Below are positions 17,455 to 26,771 of a DNA stretch of 64,000 bases, piece by piece. Both the position numbers and the translations under genes were made by a program. The stretch's first letter is position 1. Every line of letters starts with the position of its first letter. The notes under the pieces are model-generated. The model did no database searches, had not been told where the DNA came from, and saw only the letters and a program-made list of their open reading frames with translations. This stretch comes from an uncultured Opitutia bacterium (GTDB lineage: Bacteria > Verrucomicrobiota > Verrucomicrobiia > Opitutales > Opitutaceae), in contig CAILHZ010000013.1 of assembly GCA_903834135.1 (NCBI GenBank), positions 20,882 through 84,881 on the forward strand, given 5' to 3'.

Positions 17455-18696
17455 TTTAAATACTGCAGCGGCATTTTGACCGCCAAAGCCTAAGTTGTTA
17501 CTGAGTACTGTACGTACTTTAGATTCGCGAGCTACGTGAGGGACATAGTCCAAATCACAATCTGGATCAGGCTCGTTTAAATTAATTGTCGGCGCAATAC
17601 GGCCTGTTTGTAGGGTTTTAACTGCGATTACCGATTCAATGCCGCCTGCAGCTCCAAGTAAGTGACCTGTCATCGATTTAGTTGAACTAATTGCAACTTT
17701 ACTCGAGTGCTCACCAAACACTTTCTTAATCGCTAAAGTTTCGAAGCGGTCGTTGTAAGGAGTCGATGTACCATGCGCATTAATGTAATCCACATCACTT
17801 GGATTTACACTGGCAGTATCAAGTGCTCTACGCATTGCTAAAGATAAACCGCGGCCTTCAGGATCAGGCATGGTGATATGATGTGCATCACAAGTCGCTG
17901 CGTAGCCTGCAAATTCACAATAAATTTTTGCTCCACGTTTTTGCGCGTGTTCAAGCGATTCAAGCACTAATACGCCAGCGCCCTCTCCCATCACAAATCC
18001 GTCACGTCCTTTATCAAAAGGACGACTCGAAGTCTGGGGATTATCGTTGCGCGTACTCATTGCTTTCATAGCGCAAAAACTTGCGTACGCAAAAGGCGTG
18101 ATCGCTGCCTCAGCTCCACCTGCAATCATCACATCGACTTCACCACGTCGAATACAGTGAGCCGCTTCACCCAAGGCATGTGTTCCAGAAGCACAGGCAG
18201 AAACAACACCAAAATTAGGGCCACGAGCTCCGTACTTAATTGCGACTAATCCAGAGCACATATTTACAATAAGTGCGGGTATCGTAAAAGGAGAAATCTT
18301 TCGCGGTCCTTTTTCAGCGAGTACCTTGAGTTGTGACTCATACGTATACATACCGCCAATACCGGAGCCAATCATGACACCTACTCTATCACCATCCTCA
18401 GTTTCAAAATTTATTCCTGAATCATGTGCAGCCTGAGTTGCAGCAACATAACCAAAATGTGTGTAGCGGTCATTACGTCTGACTTCTTTAGGATCCATCA
18501 CACTAGCTGGATCCCAATCTTTTACTTCCGCTCCAATATGACTAGCATAGAGAGTTGGATCAAAAAGAGAGACGCGATTAATCCCACATTTTCCTGCAAG
18601 TAAACTCGCCCAGAAAGTATCTACATCATGACCTAGGGACGTAACAACGCCCAAGCCCGTGACGACTACTGTGCGATTAGAAATCGGAGACTGCAT
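17446..18696 (-). CDS. fabF: 3-oxoacyl-ACP synthase II
   Basis: Condenses acyl-ACP with malonyl-ACP in fatty acid elongation. The 416-residue length is standard. The catalytic triad is Cys168 (SACASGTHALG), His308 (NAHGTSTPYND) and His345 (STKSMTGHLLGAAGG). It is the last gene of a fabG-acpP-fabF cluster on the minus strand, 36 nt after acpP. Confidence 0.97.
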   Translation of the reverse strand: MQSPISNRTVVVTGLGVVTSLGHDVDTFWASLLAGKCGINRVSLFDPTLYASHIGAEVKDWDPASVMDPKEVRRNDRYTHFGYVAATQAAHDSGINFETEDGDRVGVMIGSGIGGMYTYESQLKVLAEKGPRKISPFTIPALIVNMCSGLVAIKYGARGPNFGVVSACASGTHALGEAAHCIRRGEVDVMIAGGAEAAITPFAYASFCAMKAMSTRNDNPQTSSRPFDKGRDGFVMGEGAGVLVLESLEHAQKRGAKIYCEFAGYAATCDAHHITMPDPEGRGLSLAMRRALDTASVNPSDVDYINAHGTSTPYNDRFETLAIKKVFGEHSSKVAISSTKSMTGHLLGAAGGIESVIAVKTLQTGRIAPTINLNEPDPDCDLDYVPHVARESKVRTVLSNNLGFGGQNAAAVFKAL

Positions 18697-18732
18697 GATC
18701 CTAGCCGACGTGATGTGGCTAGAAACGCCTCA

Positions 18733-18996
18733 TTAGGCCTGACCAGCCTTAGCCTTGATATAATCAATGACTTGGCCGACTGTTTGAAGCTTCTCGGCAT
18801 CAGACTCAGGAATTTCTCCCTTAATCTCATCCTTGAATTCTTCTTCAAAAGCCATAATCAGCTCGACTGTGTCGAGTGAATCTGCGCCTAGATCATTAAG
18901 AAATGATGCTGTCGGTGTGATCTGGTCCTCGTTAACATTCAATTGGTTAACGATGATCTCTTTGACGCGTTGTTCGATGGATTTTTGGTCGGCCAT
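18733..18996 (-). CDS. acpP: Acyl carrier protein
   Basis: Carries growing acyl chains on a phosphopantetheine attached to Ser40 ([13 protein letters not shown]). The 87-residue acidic protein starts at [15 protein letters not shown], which matches the family start. An upstream in-frame GTG at 19029 overlaps the fabG stop but would add an 11-residue non-conserved leader, so I reject it. The gene sits between fabG and fabF, the classic arrangement. Confidence 0.97.
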   Translation of the reverse strand: MADQKSIEQRVKEIIVNQLNVNEDQITPTASFLNDLGADSLDTVELIMAFEEEFKDEIKGEIPESDAEKLQTVGQVIDYIKAKAGQA

Positions 18997-19025
18997 TTTG
19001 AAGGGATCTTGTAGACACAGAGCCT

Positions 19026-19775
19026 TCACATAGCCATGCCGCCGTCAACGGCAAAAACTTGACCTGTAATATATCCTGCCTCTTCTGAGCACAAATAAGC
19101 GGTCATATTGGCAATGTCTGCCGCCTCGCCAAATCTCTTAAGTGGCACAGCTTCAAGGACTTTTGCAGCTATTTCAGGCTGATTAACGAATTCTGTGGTC
19201 ATATCAGTCTTAATAAAGCCTGGGGCGACCGCATTTACAGTAATATTTCGAGAAGCAAACTCCTTAGCCAAGGTTTTGGTTAAACCAATCATACCTGCCT
19301 TAGCTGCCGAATAGTTAGCTTGGCCAGCATTACCCATAACACCGCTTACTGAGGCCATATTTACAATACGTCCCCACCTAGCGCGTGTCATCGGACGAGC
19401 TAAATGTTTAGTCCAATGAAAACAGCTGGTTAAATTTGTTGTTATTACATCTGACCAATCCGTTTCACTCATACGGAATAAGAGTCCGTCCCGAGTAATA
19501 CCGGCGTTATTGACCAAGATATCAATAGCGGGAAATTCCTTAAGCAAATTCTCGCATGCTTCTGCAACGGCTGTTCCATTAGCAACATCAACAGCTAAGG
19601 CTTTTGCTTTCCCGCCTGATGCATTGATTGAAGCCGCAACAGCTCCACACGACTCAGCAGACTTAGAGACACAAATTACTGTGACTCCTTGCTTAGCGAG
19701 TGTTTCAGCAATGGCTTTACCGATACCACGTCCCGCACCAGTTACAAGGGCAGTCCTATTATTAAAAGTGAGCAT
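19026..19775 (-). CDS. fabG: 3-oxoacyl-ACP reductase
   Basis: NADPH-dependent reductase of the fatty acid elongation cycle, from the short-chain dehydrogenase family. The 249-residue protein has the Rossmann motif [13 protein letters not shown], the NNAG motif, and the catalytic Ser142, Tyr155 and Lys159 ([11 protein letters not shown]). The C-terminus [19 protein letters not shown] is typical of FabG. It is the first gene of the fabG-acpP-fabF cluster. Confidence 0.96.
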   Translation of the reverse strand: MLTFNNRTALVTGAGRGIGKAIAETLAKQGVTVICVSKSAESCGAVAASINASGGKAKALAVDVANGTAVAEACENLLKEFPAIDILVNNAGITRDGLLFRMSETDWSDVITTNLTSCFHWTKHLARPMTRARWGRIVNMASVSGVMGNAGQANYSAAKAGMIGLTKTLAKEFASRNITVNAVAPGFIKTDMTTEFVNQPEIAAKVLEAVPLKRFGEAADIANMTAYLCSEEAGYITGQVFAVDGGMAM

Positions 19776-19825
19776 GTTGATTAAATTTTTAGTATGAGTG
19801 TCTTAATGCCTGAAAGCCTATGACG

Positions 19826-20989
19826 TCAATAAACGTCGCGTTGATATCTGCGGTCTTTTTTAAGCTGTTTTACAAAGGCTATTGCTTCCTCAGTACTCAT
19901 AGAACCTTCTTTAGCGATAATTTCGTGCAGTGCTTGATCGACATCTTTCGCCATTTTTTTTGCATCTCCGCAGACATAAAAATAAGCCCCAGAGTTTATC
20001 CACTGCCATACCTCTTTGGAAGCTTCGCGCAAGCGATCTTGTACGTAAATTTTATTTTCCTGGTCTCTAGAAAATGCAGTATCTAAGCGTGTAAGTACTC
20101 CAGATTTTAAATACTCTACCCACTCTTCTTCATACAGAAAATCGGTTTTACTATGTTGATCGCCGAAGAATAACCAGGCTTTCCCTGATCCTGCTTTAGC
20201 AGCTAATTCTTGAGCAAAAGCCCTAAAAGGTGCGATGCCTGTTCCAGGTCCAATCATGATCACATCCTTTGTGCGATCTTCGGGTAATTTAAAGTGAGAA
20301 TCGGTAATGAAAACAGGAACCTCTGTTAGTCCCAATTCAACACGGTCTGCTAAGAATGTAGAACATACACCGTAACGTTTTTTATTATTTGTAGTGTAAC
20401 GTACTACTGCAACGGTGAGGTGAATCTGGGTTGGACTTTTAAGTGGTGAAGAAGCAATCGAATAAAGACGCGGCATAAGCCTTCTCATATTATCGACTAA
20501 TTCTTGTGCACTAAGTTTCGCACTCGGAAAACTCTGTAGTAAATCCACAAATTCACGGTCATCTAAATACTCAAGGGCCTTAGGTTTTACTTCTACTGTG
20601 AGTAAAGACTCTAGCTGCGCTTTCTCTTCGGGATTTGTTGCCTTAGCTGCGAGTACCCCTAAAAATTTAAGTGTTGGTCCAGCAAGCGCAAGACGTGCTG
20701 TAAGAGCCTCCTTAATAGAAATAGGTGCTGCAAGTTTAGGCAGTGAAACAAGTTCACTTCCCGTAAGAGCCAAGGCCTTCAGTATTTCATGCACCTCTTC
20801 ACTACGATTTGTAGGATAAATGCCTATAGAATCCCCTGAACGATAAGTTAAATCACTGCCCTTTAAATCCACTACAAAGTGTCTAGTCTCCTTAAAAGAG
20901 CCTGGTTTATTCAGCATTCTTGCTTCGGAAATCCGAGCTAGGAATGGGTTATCTTTTGTAAAAAGCGGTGCAGATGTGCTTTCAGACAT
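19826..20989 (-). CDS. CysJ-like NADPH:flavin reductase lacking the flavodoxin domain
   Basis: A 387-residue FAD/NADPH oxidoreductase matching the reductase half of sulfite reductase flavoprotein (CysJ) and cytochrome P450 reductase. FAD contacts are RLYSIASSP (174-182) and GVCSTFLA (207-214). The NADPH site is GPGTGIAPFRA (247-257) with YVCGDAKKMAKDV, and the protein ends RRYQRDVY with the aromatic residue that stacks on FAD. The helical connecting domain (about 80-170) is present. No FMN-binding flavodoxin domain precedes it, so electrons must pass to a separate partner. I chose the ATG at 20989 over an upstream start at 21034. No sulfite reductase hemoprotein gene is visible. Confidence 0.85.
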   Translation of the reverse strand: MSESTSAPLFTKDNPFLARISEARMLNKPGSFKETRHFVVDLKGSDLTYRSGDSIGIYPTNRSEEVHEILKALALTGSELVSLPKLAAPISIKEALTARLALAGPTLKFLGVLAAKATNPEEKAQLESLLTVEVKPKALEYLDDREFVDLLQSFPSAKLSAQELVDNMRRLMPRLYSIASSPLKSPTQIHLTVAVVRYTTNNKKRYGVCSTFLADRVELGLTEVPVFITDSHFKLPEDRTKDVIMIGPGTGIAPFRAFAQELAAKAGSGKAWLFFGDQHSKTDFLYEEEWVEYLKSGVLTRLDTAFSRDQENKIYVQDRLREASKEVWQWINSGAYFYVCGDAKKMAKDVDQALHEIIAKEGSMSTEEAIAFVKQLKKDRRYQRDVY

Positions 20990-21109
20990 GAAGTGCAAAT
21001 ATAATCGAAATGCGCGAGATGGGGCAAGCGCCAAGCAAATCCCTTTTATTAAGCTCTTTAGGTCAGCAAAGCTTGCGCCGAGACTACTTTTTGAGTGCTC
21101 TTAAGGCAC

Positions 21110-21892
21110 ATGGATTCTTCTGAAATACGGGTGCAAAAATTAATCGCAGATGCCGGAGTATGCTCCAGGCGGGCTGCGGATGCCCTGATCACACAAGGTG
21201 AAGTCTGGATAAACGGCAAAATTGCTGTCTTAGGCCAAAAAGTTAATCCCTTGGTGGACAAAATTACGGTTGCTGGAAAACCCCTTCGCTCTACAGCACA
21301 GCCTAAAATTACGCTTGCTGTAAATAAGCCGCGAGGACTCATCTGCTCAAACGATGATCCTTATAATCCAGAAACAGTATTTAGTGTGCTCCCTAAAGAA
21401 CTGCGCAAATACCGTTTTTTCTGTGCAGGCAGATTAGATAAAGACAGTGAGGGGCTTCTGATTTTAACTACCGATGGAGAATTAGCTAACCGCTTAATGC
21501 ATCCATCCAATCATGTGGTAAAACGTTACCATGTGAGCTTATCAGATCCATATCCAGCGGAACATTTACCGAAACTCATTCGAGGTGTAGTCGTTGAAGG
21601 TGAACGCTTAAAAGTTGAACGCGCTACCTTAATTGGTGCAGGACCAAGTAAAGCCTCCACCCAACTTGATGTTCATATGCATCATGGTAAGAAACGTGAA
21701 ATTCGCCAACTTTTCACCGTATTTCGATATGAAGTAAAACGCCTAAGACGTTACCAGATTGGTTCAATACGTCTGCAAGGAATCCCATTGCGCGGAGGCA
21801 AACAACTCTCTACAAAAGATATTGAATTATTATTCAAATCACCACGGACACCTCGTGGGGAACATACTGTATCTTCAGACACTCATACCTAA
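21110..21892 (+). CDS. rRNA/tRNA pseudouridine synthase, RsuA/RluB/RluF family
   Basis: Isomerises uridine to pseudouridine in ribosomal RNA. The 260-residue protein has an N-terminal S4 RNA-binding domain (about residues 5-50, VQKLIADAGVCSRRAADALI), then the catalytic domain with Asp110 in GRLDKDSEGLLILT. KKREIRQLF and VKRLRRYQIG are the usual C-terminal motifs. I chose the ATG at 21110 because AAGG lies about 7 nt upstream; a GTG at 21095 is an alternative. It is divergent from the CysJ-like gene and starts a five-gene run ending at hldD. The target site cannot be assigned by eye. Confidence 0.93.
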   Translation: MDSSEIRVQKLIADAGVCSRRAADALITQGEVWINGKIAVLGQKVNPLVDKITVAGKPLRSTAQPKITLAVNKPRGLICSNDDPYNPETVFSVLPKELRKYRFFCAGRLDKDSEGLLILTTDGELANRLMHPSNHVVKRYHVSLSDPYPAEHLPKLIRGVVVEGERLKVERATLIGAGPSKASTQLDVHMHHGKKREIRQLFTVFRYEVKRLRRYQIGSIRLQGIPLRGGKQLSTKDIELLFKSPRTPRGEHTVSSDTHT

Positions 21893-21896
21893 GTCT

Positions 21897-22673
21897 ATGA
21901 ACAAGCGTATTTGTTTTATTTTCTCTGCCCTTCTCTTAGTAGCAGGTATTGCTCGCGCTACACCTGTCATGCAGACAACGGCTATCATGTCGAAGCCCGA
22001 CAGTTCTTCAGCACCTCTGGGTGTTGTTACTGCAGGAACAGAACCTGAGGCAGCTATCGGTGAAACAGCACCTGAAGGCTGGTTGGCTGTTAAAGTAGCA
22101 GGTCCTTTTGACCTCTACATAGAAAATAAAGATTTATCCAAAGGCTTGGACCCTAAAGCAGGAAGCCCTCTACGTCTTGAACCAAAGCCAGAAGCTCCTG
22201 TAGTTATTATATCACAAAAAGGAGATCCTCTTACGATCACTGGCTTACGCGGTAAATGGACACGCCTTAAACTTACTAAAGACTTAGTAGGATATATTCA
22301 GACAACAGTACCTGCAAATACCTCAGCTCCTCAAACCGGTGTGATTGCAGTAGCAACTCAAGTTCCTGTTTCGATTGCTCCTGGTAAAGCTGCAGATTCC
22401 TCAGCTACAGATTCCAAGGCTGCACAGCCTCGCTATTTTGAAGGCAAGATGGTCTCTAGTCACCACACCTTTGCATTACGCAATTCAATTTTCGCTTGGG
22501 AGATCCAAGACAGCACAGGAGCACGTATTGCATACCTTGATTTAGAAAAGATTATGCAAACTGAGCAGATCGAAAGCTATGTAGATCACCAAATTCAAGT
22601 TTACGGAATTCCACGCCTTGAGGTTGGTTCAGACGCTATAGTTGTTTCCGTTGAAAGCTTGCAGGCTAAATAA
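21897..22673 (+). CDS. Secreted protein with SH3-like repeats, function unknown
   Basis: A 258-residue exported protein with a clear signal peptide (MNKRICFIFSALLLVAGIARA). Two short beta-rich repeats resemble bacterial SH3 domains: roughly residues 23-80 (MSKPDSSSAPLGVV and GWLAVKVAGPFDLYI) and 90-150 (KPEAPVVIISQKGD, GKWTRLKLTKDLVGYI). A Ser/Ala-rich linker leads to a C-terminal domain (about 180-258, YFEGKMVSSHHTFALRN) that I do not recognise. The start is 4 nt after the pseudouridine synthase stop, and folD follows after 6 nt. Envelope or peptidoglycan association is plausible from SH3-like repeats but not shown. Confidence 0.8.
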   Translation: MNKRICFIFSALLLVAGIARATPVMQTTAIMSKPDSSSAPLGVVTAGTEPEAAIGETAPEGWLAVKVAGPFDLYIENKDLSKGLDPKAGSPLRLEPKPEAPVVIISQKGDPLTITGLRGKWTRLKLTKDLVGYIQTTVPANTSAPQTGVIAVATQVPVSIAPGKAADSSATDSKAAQPRYFEGKMVSSHHTFALRNSIFAWEIQDSTGARIAYLDLEKIMQTEQIESYVDHQIQVYGIPRLEVGSDAIVVSVESLQAK

Positions 22674-22679
22674 GTTATT

Positions 22680-23558
22680 ATGCAATTAATCGACGGCAAT
22701 AAGATCGCTGCCGATATTATCTCTGAATTAAAAGCAGAGGTAGCAGAGTTTAGCGGTCGCAAACCATGCCTTGCACTTGTGCGCGTAGGCGAAGATCCAG
22801 CTTCAGTTTCCTACGTAAGAAAAAAAGAGAAAACAGCAGAAGAAATCGGAATCGATGGTAAAATTATTTTACCTCCTATAACCATTTCTCAGCAAGAATT
22901 AGAATCACTGATAGAATCCCTTAATGCGGATCCTTCTGTAGATGGCATCTTAGTGCAATCCCCTCTGCCCTCTCCTTTGGATGAGAAATCTGCATTTAAA
23001 AAAATAAGCCCAGATAAAGACGTAGATGGTTTTCATCCCATTAACATCGGTAAAATTGCTCAAGAAGATGAGTCAGGTTTTATTTCCTGCACACCTGCTG
23101 GCATTATGGAGCTACTTAAGCGCAGTAACGTAAACCTTAAAGGTAAACACGTAGTTGTGCTAGGACGTTCTTTAATTGTGGGTAAACCTGTAGCCTTACT
23201 GGCTCTGCAAAAGAAGGCAGGTGCAAATGCAACGGTCACTATTTGCCACTCAGGTACTGAGAATCTTTCTACAATTAGTAAGCAAGCAGACGTTCTAATC
23301 GCTGCGATTGGAAAATCAGAATTTGTCACACGCGATATGGTTAAACCTGGGTGTGTAGTAATCGACGTAGGAATTAACCGCGTTGCTGATCCAAGTAAAA
23401 AAACAGGTTTTCGTTTAACTGGAGATGTTCATTTCCCAAGTGTCTCAGAAATTGTCTCACATATAACACCAGTGCCAGGTGGCGTAGGCCCAATGACTGT
23501 TGCGATGTTAATGAAAAATACCGTAAAAGCATACAAGATGCGGACTGAGAAAAAGTAA
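22680..23558 (+). CDS. folD: Methylenetetrahydrofolate dehydrogenase/cyclohydrolase
   Basis: Bifunctional enzyme interconverting 5,10-methylene-, methenyl- and 10-formyl-tetrahydrofolate with NADP. The 292-residue protein has [15 protein letters not shown] with the catalytic lysine region, [13 protein letters not shown], and the NADP-binding [28 protein letters not shown] is the C-terminal signature. The next gene, proC, begins immediately after the stop (TAAATG). Confidence 0.97.
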   Translation: MQLIDGNKIAADIISELKAEVAEFSGRKPCLALVRVGEDPASVSYVRKKEKTAEEIGIDGKIILPPITISQQELESLIESLNADPSVDGILVQSPLPSPLDEKSAFKKISPDKDVDGFHPINIGKIAQEDESGFISCTPAGIMELLKRSNVNLKGKHVVVLGRSLIVGKPVALLALQKKAGANATVTICHSGTENLSTISKQADVLIAAIGKSEFVTRDMVKPGCVVIDVGINRVADPSKKTGFRLTGDVHFPSVSEIVSHITPVPGGVGPMTVAMLMKNTVKAYKMRTEKK

Positions 23559-24362
23559 ATGAACTCCATTGCATTTATAGGCGCAGGCAACATGGCAGCA
23601 GCCATGATTGAAGGACTTCTTTTAAAAAAACTTATTTCAGCAGATAAAATTACCTGTCTAGGTGGAGCTGGCATTTCGGCCCAGAAGCTAGCTGATAAAA
23701 CAGGTGTAAAACGAGTCACCACAGCTGATGAACTACTAGCTTCAGCAGACACCTTAGTAGTCGCCTTTAAACCACAGCACTTGGCCCAGACAAATAACAC
23801 TTACACAGAAACAACTAAAGGCCTACTGGTTGTATCTGTCTTAGCTGGGAAACGACTTGAGACTTTATCGAGCATTTTTCCTCAAGCACGAAACATTGTG
23901 CGCTGCATGCCTAATACCCCTGGTAAAATTGGTGCAGGAATTACCGGTTGGTGTTCAAAGGCAACATTGACTACCTCAGATCATCAAATAGTGACCGCCC
24001 TATTAGGTGCATTAGGTAAGGCAGTAGAAGTGAGTGAAAACCAAATGGACGCTTTAACCGGTGTCAGTGGAAGTGGACCTGCCTATGTCTTTGAATTTGC
24101 TGCAGCGCTTAGAGATGCAGGCATTAAAGCCGGTCTCAATGCTGAAACTGCAAATACACTCGCTGTTGAAACACTTCTGGGTGCAGCAAAATTACTTGCA
24201 AGTGAGAATAAACCTGCAGAAATTTTACGAGATCAAGTTACCTCACCCAACGGAACAACCTTTGCTGGATTAAATCGTCTTAAAGAAGGTAATTTTAGGG
24301 AATTAATTGCCGCTACTGTACAAGCAGCGAAAGCTAGATCAGAAGAACTTTCTAAATCATGA
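23559..24362 (+). CDS. proC: Pyrroline-5-carboxylate reductase
   Basis: Last step of proline synthesis, reducing pyrroline-5-carboxylate with NAD(P)H. The 267-residue protein has the Rossmann motif FIGAGNMAAAMIEG, RCMPNTPGKIGAGITG and the family signature LTGVSGSGPAYVFEF, with TSPNGTTFAGL near the end. It abuts folD with no gap and overlaps hldD by 4 nt (ATGA), indicating translational coupling. Confidence 0.96.
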   Translation: MNSIAFIGAGNMAAAMIEGLLLKKLISADKITCLGGAGISAQKLADKTGVKRVTTADELLASADTLVVAFKPQHLAQTNNTYTETTKGLLVVSVLAGKRLETLSSIFPQARNIVRCMPNTPGKIGAGITGWCSKATLTTSDHQIVTALLGALGKAVEVSENQMDALTGVSGSGPAYVFEFAAALRDAGIKAGLNAETANTLAVETLLGAAKLLASENKPAEILRDQVTSPNGTTFAGLNRLKEGNFRELIAATVQAAKARSEELSKS

Positions 24363-25357
24363 GTGCTCTCGACGGAAAAATTTTAGTTACCGGTGGAGCC
24401 GGTTTTATCGGAAGTGCCTTAATTTGGGCCCTTAACGAACGTGGTCATAAAGATATAATCGTTACTGATTTTTTAGGCTCGGACGAAAAATGGCGTAATT
24501 TAACGCCATTAAAATTTAGTGATTACGTAGAAGCAGGTACATTTAGATCTACCCTAGCAGGAAATCCAAAGGCATATGGAAAATTCTCTGCCGTTTTCCA
24601 TTTAGGTGCTTGTTCTGCTACAACGGAGCGTAATGCCAGTTACCTAGTAGATAATAATTTTGCAGTGACTAAAGAACTAGCTTCCTGGTCACTTGCTCAA
24701 GGCTCCCGGTTTATATATGCCTCCTCCGCTGCAACCTATGGCGATGGAAACCAAGGCATGGATGATAAGAATCCAAATATTGAATCCTTTAGACCACTCA
24801 ACATGTACGGCTATTCAAAACAGATGTTTGATGTTTATGCTAAACATCACGGGTGGCTAGATCAAATTGTAGGCTTAAAATACTTTAATATCTTTGGACC
24901 AAACGAGGACCACAAAGCAGATATGCGATCAGTGGTTCATAAAGCGTTTCAACAAATTAAGACGACTAGTTGTGCTCAACTCTTCAAGAGTTACCACCCT
25001 GACTATAAAGATGGAGAACAAAAGCGTGACTTTTTGTATGTCAAAGATGCTATAGCAATGACGCTTCATTTTGCAGAAAAAGGTTTAGGTAAGTCTGGTC
25101 TCTACAATATTGGATCAGGTGAAGCCAACACCTGGCTTTCACTCACGAACGCTATTTTTGTCGCCTTAGACAAGAAGCCGCAAATCAACTTCATCGACAT
25201 GCCTGAGATTCTTAAAGAAAAATACCAATACTTTACTCAGGCTGATACAAGTAAGCTTAAATCTAGCGGTTATACGCATTCTGCAACACCTCTAGTAGAT
25301 TCGGTTAAGGATTACGTACAAAACTACCTCGCAAAAGATAAGCGTCTTGGTGCTTAG
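24359..25357 (+). CDS. hldD: ADP-L-glycero-D-manno-heptose 6-epimerase
   Basis: NADP-dependent epimerase that completes ADP-heptose for the lipopolysaccharide inner core. The 332-residue protein has the dinucleotide loop TGGAGFIGSAL (11-21), the active-site YGYSK with Tyr150 and Lys154, and the HldD-specific KYFNIFGPNEDHK and DGEQKRDFLYVKD. It implies an LPS-type outer membrane. No other heptose genes are nearby. It overlaps proC by 4 nt and is the last gene of this run. Confidence 0.95.
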   Translation: MSALDGKILVTGGAGFIGSALIWALNERGHKDIIVTDFLGSDEKWRNLTPLKFSDYVEAGTFRSTLAGNPKAYGKFSAVFHLGACSATTERNASYLVDNNFAVTKELASWSLAQGSRFIYASSAATYGDGNQGMDDKNPNIESFRPLNMYGYSKQMFDVYAKHHGWLDQIVGLKYFNIFGPNEDHKADMRSVVHKAFQQIKTTSCAQLFKSYHPDYKDGEQKRDFLYVKDAIAMTLHFAEKGLGKSGLYNIGSGEANTWLSLTNAIFVALDKKPQINFIDMPEILKEKYQYFTQADTSKLKSSGYTHSATPLVDSVKDYVQNYLAKDKRLGA

Positions 25358-25652
25358 GGATATCAAATAATCAACTATTAAAAAACAATTCTAAGTGTTT
25401 TAACTTTTGAACGTGTAAATTCGATGTCATTTATTTTGGACATACTAAATAAAATTTAACCAAAGTTAAGTTTGCGATCTAGTGATACATAATGTGATGA
25501 AAGTTTACTTTTATTAGAATATCATATTTCTTACAGACACAGAAAAAGAAGTTAGTAGTTTTTGCTTTTTTTATAAAAAAAATTAACTCATATAATCAAT
25601 TATCGAGCCTTTAATTTGTACCCATTTAATCTCGAAAGTGAATTTACCCACT
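25358..25652. other. AT-rich intergenic region between hldD and the SGNH hydrolase gene
   Basis: About 295 nt with no convincing gene on either strand. It is much richer in A and T than its flanks. A TATAAT (25591-25596) about 57 nt before the downstream ATG is a good -10 candidate for the SGNH hydrolase gene, but no matching -35 is visible. A self-complementary run of T then A (about 25566-25581) precedes it. I see no terminator with a GC stem for hldD. Confidence 0.4.
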
Positions 25653-26762
25653 ATGAAAATCGACTTACCCCTTACGCTTATTGCTTTAACAGCCTGCAGT
25701 CTTTTGCAGGGTCAGCCAGTTGTTCCAGAAAATGAAAAATCAATATGGGACACCGAATATAAATGGACTCAGGCCAGTCTTAAAGGTGATGCAAAACTAA
25801 GATCCGAGATCGAGCTTAAAGGATATAGCTTAACAGAGCTAAACGGTGACGTTAGAACACGTGAGGATGAAATCGAGGAACTCACATCAGGACGCATCGT
25901 TTACAAAAGCTTTAGTAGTCATGAACTCAGTTTAAAGAACTTCGAAAATACAGCTATAATTACAGGCAGAATTGCAGCACAGCTCGTTGTAGATGGAAAA
26001 CCACTGGAAGGCATTTTTGCTTTCACAGATACACTCATTAAAACAAATGGTGTTTGGAAAAAAGCAGCGACTCACTTATCTCAGATTGGTACTTCTTCAA
26101 AACTAGCCCTTGAACCCGTACCACGTGAAGCAAAGTGGGTAAGAAGACATGAAAGTTTTGTTAAGCTAGCCAATAAAGAAAATCCAGAAATTATGTTTTT
26201 AGGAGATTCTATAACTGATCTTTGGCGTAATCCAGATCGTGGTGCAACTGTACTAAAAAAACACTGGCCCGATACTTCGATCATTAATTTAGGCATTAGC
26301 GGTGACCGAACACAGCACGTACTGTGGCGTTTAATTAATGGTGAAATTGGAAACCAACACCCTAAGGCTATTATGCTCATGATAGGCACTAACAATCTAG
26401 GCATTGAGCGTGATGGAATCACACCGCGCAACACACCTGAGGAAACAGCAGAAGGCATTAAAGCTATCGTTGAATTACTGCGCAGTAAACTACCCCAGTC
26501 AAAAATATTACTCTTAGCTGTTTTCCCTAGGTCTCACTTACCAACTGATGAAATCAGACTTCAGGTAAATGAGGTAAATAAACAGATATCTAAATTAGCA
26601 GATGATAAATTTGTGACCTACTTAGACATAGGCTCCCTGTTTTTAACACAAGACGCAGTCTTAGATAAATCCATGATGGCAGACTACCTTCATCCTACCA
26701 CAGCAGGTTATGAAATCTGGGCTAAGGCAGTTGAAGGCAAACTAGCTGAGTTAATCAAATAA
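25653..26762 (+). CDS. Lipoprotein with NTF2-like domain fused to SGNH/GDSL hydrolase
   Basis: A 369-residue exported protein with two domains. The N-terminus (LIALTAC) gives a lipoprotein signal with Cys15. Residues about 30-145 look like a DUF4440/SnoaL (NTF2-like) domain: IWDTEYKWTQASLKGD at the start and TDTLIKTNGVWKKAATHLSQ at the end. Residues about 165-369 are an SGNH hydrolase. Block I is FLGDSITDLW with Ser186, block III is IGTNNLG (245-248), and Asp344/His347 are in DYLHPTTAGYEIW. Esterase or deacetylase activity on envelope or environmental glycans is the family expectation. I chose ATG 25653; a GTG at 25638 is in frame. Confidence 0.85.
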   Translation: MKIDLPLTLIALTACSLLQGQPVVPENEKSIWDTEYKWTQASLKGDAKLRSEIELKGYSLTELNGDVRTREDEIEELTSGRIVYKSFSSHELSLKNFENTAIITGRIAAQLVVDGKPLEGIFAFTDTLIKTNGVWKKAATHLSQIGTSSKLALEPVPREAKWVRRHESFVKLANKENPEIMFLGDSITDLWRNPDRGATVLKKHWPDTSIINLGISGDRTQHVLWRLINGEIGNQHPKAIMLMIGTNNLGIERDGITPRNTPEETAEGIKAIVELLRSKLPQSKILLLAVFPRSHLPTDEIRLQVNEVNKQISKLADDKFVTYLDIGSLFLTQDAVLDKSMMADYLHPTTAGYEIWAKAVEGKLAELIK

Positions 26763-26771
26763 GCTCTAGCT

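Noticed and set aside
18997..19029. Longer acyl carrier protein starting at the GTG overlapping fabG
   Set aside because: It would add 11 residues absent from the family; the internal ATG at 18996 matches the conserved N-terminus.
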